64,000 bases of DNA from Silene latifolia (taxonomy: Eukaryota > Streptophyta > Magnoliopsida > Caryophyllales > Caryophyllaceae). The notes under the pieces were generated by a model, which saw nothing but the letters and a program-made list of their open reading frames with translations, made no database searches and was not told the DNA's origin. Below are positions 56,578-64,000 of the stretch, piece by piece; positions within the stretch are counted from its first letter, which is position 1, and each line of letters opens with the position of its first letter. Location: positions 84,585,156 to 84,649,155 of the forward strand of contig NC_133532.1 in assembly GCF_048544455.1 (NCBI RefSeq), read 5' to 3'. The translations under genes were made by a program, and so were the position numbers.

Positions 56578-58346
56578 CTAAGACTCGGACGTGGACGCAG
56601 GTTCTGACTCGATCTTAGATCCAGGCTCGTAATCATCGGCCCATGCTTGAACATATACTTTTCCGGCAAGTGGCTTCGGCATCTGGCTTTGAGCATTCAT
56701 CCATTTGAGCACCTCGTCCTCGTCGCTGAGAACACTAGAAGGATAACAGTCTAGAAGACCTTCATGTTGTTGAAGAGTAAAACGCCCATGAGGGTCATTC
56801 TTCCCTTTTAAAAGATCTAGAGCCGATAAAGATATCTTGCCATGATCCAACATATTTTTGATGGTATCCCTGAGCTTATAACACTCCTCAGTGTCGTGTC
56901 CTTTGCCCCTATGATATTGGCAATATTGAGAGCCATCTCAAAAACGACCTCTCCTTTCGGGACTAGGATCTGGAGTTAGACCAATTGGTTGGATTAGCCC
57001 TTTGGAGACCAGCCTTCTAAAGGCAACGGCATAGGGAATACTCAAGTTGGATAGAGGCCTTCGCGGATGTGTGGTCCTTTTTTGGAGAAGGCTCCACAAA
57101 CTTTACTTCGGTAATGTGGATAGCATGCTCACTAGGAGTTGGCATGGATGAGGAATCTCCTTGAATGAGTTCACTAATACGAACAATTTCTTCTGACAAA
57201 TCTTAAATGGTTTGGATGCCACTTTTCAAATGAGAAGCATAATTTGGGTAAAGACAACTGATGACATTTGTAACTGATGACGCCTCCCTTGACTTACTGA
57301 ATATTTGTGAATTGATTTTTCTTCTTTTCATCAAATGATTGCTGGATTGCCCATCTTCTTGATTGGCGAATGATCCTTGAGGTTGCCCACCTTCTGCATG
57401 TTGACTAGCAAGGAGCGAGAGGGAAATCCTACCATCCACGATTCTATCTTGTATCGTGTGTTTCAAGAGAAAACACTCTTCGATATCATGGCCTATACCT
57501 TGGTCATATAGACAATATTTATTGCCCTTCCAGAGGTTCACTTGCTTTTCTAGAGGTGGATTCGGAGTCGGACCTATCGGATATTGCTTGCCTAGGGCAG
57601 ATAATCTTTTCAGAGCATCGGCATAACACATGCCTAAATCAGAGAACACCCTTTAATGTCTCTCAGGTTTCATTTCAGTTGTGCTTGTCTTCTTAGGACG
57701 ACAGTTATTGCAAGATGTAGGCTTTGGACGACCTAGGCTAGAGGTTTCTCGAGGTGGCGTGTTCTTTTTCACCAACTCATTCTCAAGGATGAGGACGCGA
57801 ATGCTCAAATTTTCCACTGTAGGTTGAACTCGTAGGACCATGGCATAAACGTCTTGGAGATGCGCGGTGATTGTGGCTTGATCTGCTTCGTGACATTGCT
57901 GACTGACGGAACTTGCGGGATTCCTACTCGACAGAAATGATGCGCGTTGTAACTCGATTCAACATGGGATCACGCATACTAAGGCGACAAGCAAAACTGG
58001 TACATGAAGGGACAAGTAATTATGAGGACAAGACGACAAATCTAGACTTTGACTTGTGAATTCGTGAAATGTCGTGAGTGACTTCTTGTGTTTGAATTCA
58101 CGGAACTTGACTTTGATTTTAGATTCGAGTGTTGATTTTGACGGAGTGACCCTTATATGGTTGACCTTATTGACAGGATTGATAACTAGTGTTTGGGACG
58201 TGTCATTAGAAAGGTTTTGAAAAGGCGGTTTTGAATGAAAACGGATTTGAAAGGTAAGCCCCATTGAGTATTTTGTGTACGACTCGGGTACGTGTGATTC
58301 GACGTGTAGAAAATTTTTAGATCCTAATTGAGTTGGGGTAGGGGGT
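56578..58346 (-). pseudogene. Element C gag (Tat/Ogre-type), degenerate
   Basis: Minus-strand blocks in order: a Pro/Ser/Lys-rich leader reading (58346-57959), RVQPTVENLSIRVLILENEL (57841-57653), then YADALKRLSALGKQYPIGPT with CLYDQGIGHDIEECFLLKHT (57649-57203), a spacer-like stretch, and CQYHRGKGHDTEECYKLRDT near 56925, ending at a stop at 56578. The two C-x2/3-H-x4-C-like knuckle segments are typical of Tat/Ogre gag; element D carries CQYHQGKGHDTETCFKLKHI. Frameshifts separate the blocks. The N-terminal capsid half is missing, probably deleted. Confidence 0.7.
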
Positions 58347-60839
58347 TGTAGATACCCAGTATCTGCTGAGACTCCGACAAACACCCGATGATTATCGGAC
58401 TACAACATGTTTTGGAATCGCGGCGTTTGATCGACAGTTTGTGTGCAACTTTACGTCGGAAAACTTAAAACGATTTCGAAAATAAAACATTTCAAAACAT
58501 TTCAAAAATACCTGGAGTGTTTAATGCATGACGACGGGGTCGCAATGACACTAACTAGAGTCAAAACCGACACCGGACCAAAAACCGACTCAAAAATTCA
58601 AATCCCGACTCCAACAACGAGTCAAACCGAGTCAACCACCAAAAACAAAACATTTCAAACCTTCTACCTTAAGTTTTCCCGGATTTATGTTTGGTTAAGT
58701 ACCAAACATATGACTACAAAACCTAGAATAAAACAAATCATGATTGCTTTTGTGTGAAAGTGACAAGACACCTCGAAGACCCGCGACGTGGCTCGCGCCT
58801 CTTTGGGCAGCCCAGGTGGCCACGTCGCTCAAAATTCACACAACCACTAATTTTCCTATAAATACCCTTCAAATACCCCCACTTGAGACTTAGGCGAGTG
58901 TCCGCCCTCTCTTTTCTCCCTTAAAATTCTCGACTCGACTTCTTAAGTCACAATCCGACGCGTATTTGCGACCTACCGATCGTAAATACAAGCCTTACAC
59001 ATTGTTTGGTACAGTCATCGTGCATTAAATCACTTGACCGACCACTGCGACCACTACACCGTCACTAAACTTAAAACACTCTTTTTACTTACCAAAACGG
59101 TTTTAAACCGAGTTTTTTTCCGATCAAACGAGTTGTTACACTTACGTCGGTCACTCGCCATAACCAAACATGTAAGTATGAGGGTGTAAAAATCCTCTTT
59201 TTATCATGTTTTTACTTGTTTCACGACTATAACATGCTAAAACATGCATAACATGAACAAAAGCATGGAATAAACGAGCCAAAACTGATTTTTGGCCTGA
59301 GACAGAAGCCCCTTGGTTCGCCGGCTTGCCCGCGCCTAAATGGGGTGTCCAGGCCAGAGATCAACCGTGTTTGTTCTCGTCATTTCCCTTTAATCCATTT
59401 TCATATTTGTAATCGGTTTTCACCATTTCAAATATTTTCAAACCCTTTTTATTTCATCTTATTTGTTTTAACCATAAAATATTTTTCACCCTTGGTTCCT
59501 CATACCATGACGGTTAAATCCGTGTTTCGGTGATAATATTTGGTTAATGACATTTAGAAGGTATTTTAAAACCTTTTATTTTATTTCTTTACATTTTGGG
59601 AGATATTTTAAAGCCTTTCATCATTTTCTTTACATTTTCAAAATAAACATATTAGTCACCAACACAAAGTCATCCTTGGTTCTACATACCATGCCGGATT
59701 ATAACCCGGGTACTATTATGAGTATCGACTAATTACATCCAAATGAACTTAAAACAATTAGTTCATAATTATTTTCGAAACTATTCATGTCAAGTTTGTC
59801 AAATCGAACCCGACACCGAATATTATCAAAATCATGATGATTATTCGAGTCTAGTTCTTCAAATCAACAAATGCGGTCTAAACGACCCTTTCAAATCAAA
59901 TCAGGTTCAAATACCCATTCTTTTATACGTTTTATAACGTTTTTTAAATAGTCAGGATACGGCATATGGTCGTGGGTTCACTCGCGCCTAAACAAGCCCT
60001 TTTCTTTCTCATTTTCAAAACCAGGGGAGGCCCCCCTTATACCGCCGGCTGGCTCGCGCCTCAAGTAGCCGTTTGGTACAGGGCCTGTTCCCTTTCCAAC
60101 ATCAGTCTAGGACGATCCCGACTCGGATTAGCCCGGATATAGGACGGATCAGATGACTATTCAAAATCATATTTGCAAAATGCCCTACTAAGACAAATGG
60201 ATCACGTTATGCACCCTAAACCTAATACGGTAAATGGATGTTTAATTTCCATCTTGCATGCAAATCAATCATTAATCCAACTCGACATCTTATACTTGAT
60301 ACTTGGATTAAATCAACCGACTTAGAAAGCTCTCACATGTTAGGTTTAAATTATTGAATGCGCATTCATGCATTTAAACCGTTTTATCAACTTTTGCATT
60401 CAACCAACCAAGATCGATCAGTAGAGGCCGCTACCGCGAGCGGGATTGGGTGTCTGATTAAAGGGCTTCCCAATACGTACCTTCACCTCTTACTCAGAAA
60501 CTTTGGATAGTGGACGACCTTATCCAGGGCGTACGAGAGTCATTCTAGAGATAGGATGCTAAAGAGGGACGATTTCCTTATCTTTAGTACCTATGTCAAA
60601 CGCTGCTTTGTGCTTCGATTTGACCGAGGTATAAAGTGGATTTCGAACGGGTTCCAAGCATCCCACAAATGCTTGGTGGCGACTCTGAACATCTCTAATC
60701 ATTTCGACACCCTTACCGAGACGAAACCGACCGATCTAAAATGATCCGGTCGAAAGCATTTTTACACCGCCGAGCGTGGCTTTCAAAAGACCGCTATACG
60801 TCCACAGATTGGCTTGGCGTGTAGGTGGCTGTGTCCACA
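58347..60839 (+). repeat. 5' LTR of element D
   Basis: Begins TGTAGATACCCAGTATCTG and ends TGTGTCCACA before the PBS, about 2493 bp. The start is judged from its TG and resemblance to other Ogre-like LTRs; no partner is visible. CGCGCCT words recur at 58795, 59330, 59981 and 60053. Long stretches (58870-60780) show no coding. Confidence 0.65.
58783..58864 (+). promoter_or_regulatory. LTR-D inverted G-box-like repeat and TATA box
   Basis: GCGACGTGGC (58783-58792) and its exact complement GCCACGTCGC (58819-58828) flank a 26-nt loop. TATAAATA follows at 58857-58864. ACGTGGC is the core of plant G-box/ABRE sites bound by bZIP factors; binding here is inferred. Confidence 0.55.
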
Positions 60840-60842
60840 GAT

Positions 60843-60860
60843 TGGCGACTCCGCTGGGGA
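60843..60860 (+). other. Primer binding site of element D (tRNA-Arg type)
   Basis: TGGCGACTCCGCTGGGGA, three bases after the LTR. This is the PBS known from Ogre elements. GTCCACAGATTGGC at the junction also occurs 33 bp upstream at 60800. Confidence 0.88.
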
Positions 60861-62062
60861 AAACTAGGACACTTACGTCTTTGTGATCCCTAGATGGTGA
60901 GACTCGAACGAGGTCTTGGTTGGAATGCATTAATTGATATTACGGTCACGGCCGGGTTCCTTGTCCGGGCCCACAACCTAACCTTTATCGACCAATTGGC
61001 TCGTCTCGTCGGCGTGAGTTTTCTCATCCCCGCGTTTCGAATCCCGATTGAGTCAAGCATACCGTTGACGTTACACATTTCTGTTTCGTCAAAGAGCTTT
61101 CATCACTTTCGAGCACGAGGCTAGGGCACCCTCCTTGCACGCCTTTCTAGGCCGCCGTAATGACGATTTTCAAACCTGGTTTTTGTAACCATTTGAACAC
61201 GCCTTTCTAGGCCGTCGTAATGACGATTTTCAAACCCGGTTTTTGTAACCATTTCAACACGCCTTTCTAGGCCGTCGTAATGACGATTTTCAAACCCGGT
61301 TTTTATAACCATTTCAACACGCCTTTCTAGGCCGTCGTAATGACAATTTTCAAACTCGGTTTTCTACAACCATTTTAAATCACTTTTTTACGCCGTTATA
61401 ATCGCCGCGTTTAGACATGGATTTTAACCCGTTTCGCGCCGACAATGGCTCTTTCAAAACCCGAGAAAAGCACACACCCTTTTCTCGAGACACTTTCGAG
61501 ATCCCGAGGACCATGCACCGTCCCCGAGACCTCTTCAAACATTTCAAACCCGATTTTCAAAACATACAATTTTGAATTTCAAAACCGTCTTGGGAAACAA
61601 TACACTGTTTTCCGAGCCGACTCAAACTCAAAACCGTCTGTTGCAAATAAACTTAAGACAACCCTTTCAACCGATCGACTTGTGGAGATCTCTATCTTCG
61701 GAAGCCGTCCTTAAAGTGACAAATGAATCTTTTTGAAAAATTTCTATTTTCGAAAACTTCAGTCCACCATTCTAATTCCGCCTCGTGTCTATCGAGTCAA
61801 AGCAAACGTACTTATGGGTCTTTACTTATGAGTCGTCTCACCACGAGACCCGTCCAATGGGGACCAGCCGTCATGTTGGACTCGTGTCAAAGGTCTGGTC
61901 AACACCGTCACGTCATAAATCGAGTCAGCACCGAGGAACCACACACTGTCACCCTCGTCTTGTTGAGTCTGATCTTTGTCTCGTCGTTTGCGTTGTCTGC
62001 GTTCAGTCTTTGAACTATGTCGGATTGAGTTGTAATGTGAGCCGTTTTTCTGCCTCTGAGCC
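60861..62062 (+). other. Element D leader
   Basis: No strong ORF on the plus strand. C/T-rich with many TTTCAAA words. Contains the tandem repeat at 61139-61378. Confidence 0.6.
61139..61378. repeat. 60-bp tandem repeat, four copies
   Basis: Units start at ACGCCTTTCTAGGCCG: 61139, 61199, 61259 and 61319, all exactly 60 bp. The first three differ at only a few bases and the fourth is more diverged. Confidence 0.95.
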
Positions 62063-64000
62063 ATAGCCCCGTCTTCGACTTCGTCTGTCAACAACAACAA
62101 CAATGATAACAACAGAGATGTCACGACGGATTAGCTAGCCAGCCTGCTCACCGCTCTTAAGGTCACCCTGGATCGCGTCGAGACCCGTATCGACGCCCTG
62201 GAAAACAAAGAAACTAGAGAACATAATACTCCACCTCTGACTGAAACTGAGAAGAGGCTAAAGCTCTTGGAAGAACAACTCCTAGCCCGGGGAAACAATA
62301 TCCATCTTGAGAACAACCGAAGGTTCGAACCTGTTGGGGATCAATTACCTGACAACTTTACTCTAACTGATGTGCCTAAGTTCAAAGGAGTGGAGGACCC
62401 GCTCAATCATATCCGTGCCTTCAAAGACTACATGGCCATTAAAGTAGTCAAACAGGAACTTTTCACCCGGATCTTCCCCTCCTCCTTGGAACCGATCCCT
62501 CGACAATGGTACTACTCCCTTGATCCGAAAAACCTTACTACTTGGGATGAGGTCGCAGTTGAGTTTGCCAAACAATATGCCGACAATGTCGAAATCCAGG
62601 CCAATACCCGTACTCTCGAGGTGCTAACCCAGAACGACAAAGAGGGGTTCACCGAGTTCTTAACCCGTTGGAGGAGGGTGAGTACTCAACTGATCAGTAA
62701 GCCGAGTGAATCAACTTTGGTGGAAAAGTTCGTCAACAATCTCCGCCCAGTGTATGCCAACTTACTGAGGTATCAAAATATTAAGACCTTCTAGGATCTG
62801 CAAATTCTGGGGACACGCATTGAAGATGAACTCCGAAAGGGTGTCTTGGCCAAGACTACTCGCAGAGGCTACCAGGGATCCACCTCGATTGGATCTCGCC
62901 CTTATGGTCAAACAAACAAGATCGATGAGGTCAACCTCGTTGAACCATCTGCTAAGAGAGCTGAGCTTTCCCAGATAGTGTTCACTAATATAGGGTCAAC
63001 GTACGCAAGTGCTCTGAAGAGGCTCATGGACCAGGGAAAGTTATAACCAATCGAACCCACCCCGGATCCGACCGATGCTAAGAAATCCAGCTTCTGGAAC
63101 CCCAATGCCTATTGTCAGTACCATCAAGGGAAGGGGCATGATACTGAAACCTGCTTCAAACTCAAACACATCATCCAAGACATGATTGAGAAAGGAGATT
63201 TGCCTTTACCCCCACCGACTAAGGCAAACAACAAAACAAATCCTCTGGGAATCCACGCCATCTCCAACGATGAGCCGACTCTGGACTGCTCTCACCTCAT
63301 CCTGCCAGTCGATGATGAGGTGAATGCCTTGGAGAAAGATCTCTCAGACGGAGTATTCATGTTTAGTGCTGCCACTATGCTCACCATGTTCCAACAGGTT
63401 GAGGAAGCCATAGCCAGTCTCTCCGAGAGGATCACCTGACTTGACGATGCCTACTGTCGACTTATCTTCAATCCTCCACCACCGCGCCCAAGGGAGAGTC
63501 CCCCGAGCGCCCAAAACTACCCACACCAGGACGGATTTCTCCCGCGACCATTCTAGCATGCACCTCACGAAAATCCCCCTCACAATAACTACCCTCACAA
63601 CAATCACCCTCACAAAAATCACCCTCACAAAAATCACCCCCACAAAAATGTCCCTCACAAGAACTACTTACCAAGGCATACCCCTCCAAGGTGCCTTCGA
63701 TATCCTGAAATCAACGACATCTGGAGAGACGACGTTGAAGATGTCTACCTGGTCCCAGAAAAAGAGAGACGGGCAAAAGAGATCGGCCACCTTACCCGGT
63801 CCGGACGCCCCTATCAGAACTCGAACAATCCAGCGGTCGTTCCAACTTCGAATGACCAAGTCGTCCCGGAAGTAGACACTCAACCGAAGGCTCCTGAAAA
63901 TTTGATCCTCAAACAACTTCAGAAGGCAAAAGCCGAGATCTCGATCTGGCAACTGATCGCAACATCTTTTGAGCATCGACAGGCTTTGCTACAGGCCTTG
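62063..64000 (+). pseudogene. Element D gag (Ogre/Tat), in-frame nonsense codons, runs off the window
   Basis: One reading frame carries the whole protein from about 62063 to 64000 with no frameshift. It has an Asn-rich start, a coiled coil (DRVETRIDALENKE), the capsid core (FKGVEDPLNHIRAFKDYM, PRQWYYSLDP, EFLTRWRRVS), the knuckle-like CQYHQGKGHDTETC near 63115, a His/Asn-rich HPHKN repeat (63570-63660) and an acidic/basic tail. It is interrupted by TAG 62132, TAG 62792, TAA 63044, TGA 63437 and TAG 63554. The expected start codon position reads ATA (62063). Each change is explained by one C-to-T or G-to-A transition. The product is therefore not made in full. Confidence 0.8.

Larger units (their letters stand above)
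42472..58346 (-). mobile_element. Tat/Ogre-like gag-only element C, interrupted by element B, 5' end lost
   Basis: Minus strand, from right to left: gag-like leader and gag pieces (58346-56578), noncoding DNA (to 55579), element B (46650-55195, TSD GGTCA), more noncoding DNA with tandem repeats (to 44123), PPT and 3' LTR (44122 to about 42472). No RT, RNase H or integrase reading was found in any part, so the element seems non-autonomous. The 5' LTR is missing where element D begins. That these blocks form one element is inferred from strand and order. Confidence 0.6.
58347..64000 (+). mobile_element. Ogre-like Tat retrotransposon D, 5' part
   Basis: LTR (58347-60839), the tRNA-Arg-type PBS that is characteristic of Ogre elements, a 1.2-kb leader with a 60-bp tandem repeat, then gag to the end of the window. 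Pol and the 3' LTR are off the right edge. Confidence 0.8.

Noticed and set aside
58330-58346. PPT-like GTTGGGGTAGGGGGT before the D LTR, suggesting a 3' LTR
   Set aside because: The other end of this LTR adjoins a PBS and gag, so it is the 5' LTR. The G-rich tract reads as Pro codons in element C's minus-strand leader.
57959-58346. Independent minus-strand gene near 58 kb
   Set aside because: Composition and position fit the degenerate gag leader of element C; no separate domain seen.

Overview
The window is plant nuclear DNA, almost certainly from a dicot. Two intron-bearing host genes with GT-AG splice sites sit in a sea of nested LTR retrotransposons, MITEs, a Helitron-like element, LINE scraps and microsatellites. 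Nothing in the window is prokaryotic. The order is not fixed by the sequence; Caryophyllales is only a guess.

Layout. (1) 1-18040 is a retrotransposon nest. An Athila-like element (here 'A', + strand) has its 3' half in view: an internal promoter-like region, a long ORF and a 3' LTR at 14547-16295. A Tat-lineage Ty3/gypsy element ('E', 2352-12363, TSD GTGAG) is inserted near the 3' end of that ORF. A itself abuts, and probably interrupts, the gag start of a second Athila-like family ('B', - strand, 16296-18040). (2) 18041-20503 holds smaller repeats: a GC-rich fragment, a Helitron-like element carrying a 5'-truncated LINE with a 21-bp TSD, a MITE and a GC-rich hAT-like end. (3) 20504-27923 is a PCFS4/Pcf11-like pre-mRNA 3'-end processing gene (+, six coding exons). 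(4) 28956-31420 is a convergent HVA22/REEP-family gene (-) with a Stowaway-like MITE in an intron. (5) 32460-38731 is a broken Ty1/copia element ('F') with a MITE inside its 5' LTR. (6) 38732-42471 is repeat-rich DNA with a LINE scrap, AAT/AT/TTG microsatellites and a TIR element sitting in a TA microsatellite. (7) 42472-58346 is a minus-strand Tat/Ogre-like element that seems to carry only gag ('C'). It is interrupted by a B-family element (46650-55195) that encodes an intact 1027-aa Gag-protease and no reverse transcriptase. (8) 58347-64000 is the LTR, PBS, leader and nonsense-riddled gag of an Ogre-like element ('D', +), running off the window.

Host genes. PCFS4 acts in the nucleus in cleavage and polyadenylation. 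The HVA22-like protein is expected in ER membranes. They are tail to tail about 1 kb apart and show no functional link beyond proximity.

The most striking signal is structural. LTRs of several unrelated families each carry their own short palindrome or inverted repeat a short way upstream of the TATA box, in most cases as regularly spaced pairs. In family B the decamer GTCGATCGAC always occurs in pairs exactly 21 bp apart, in the LTRs, in the untranslated interior and inside the gag reading frame. Family A keeps nearly the same spacing (20 bp) with a wholly different motif.
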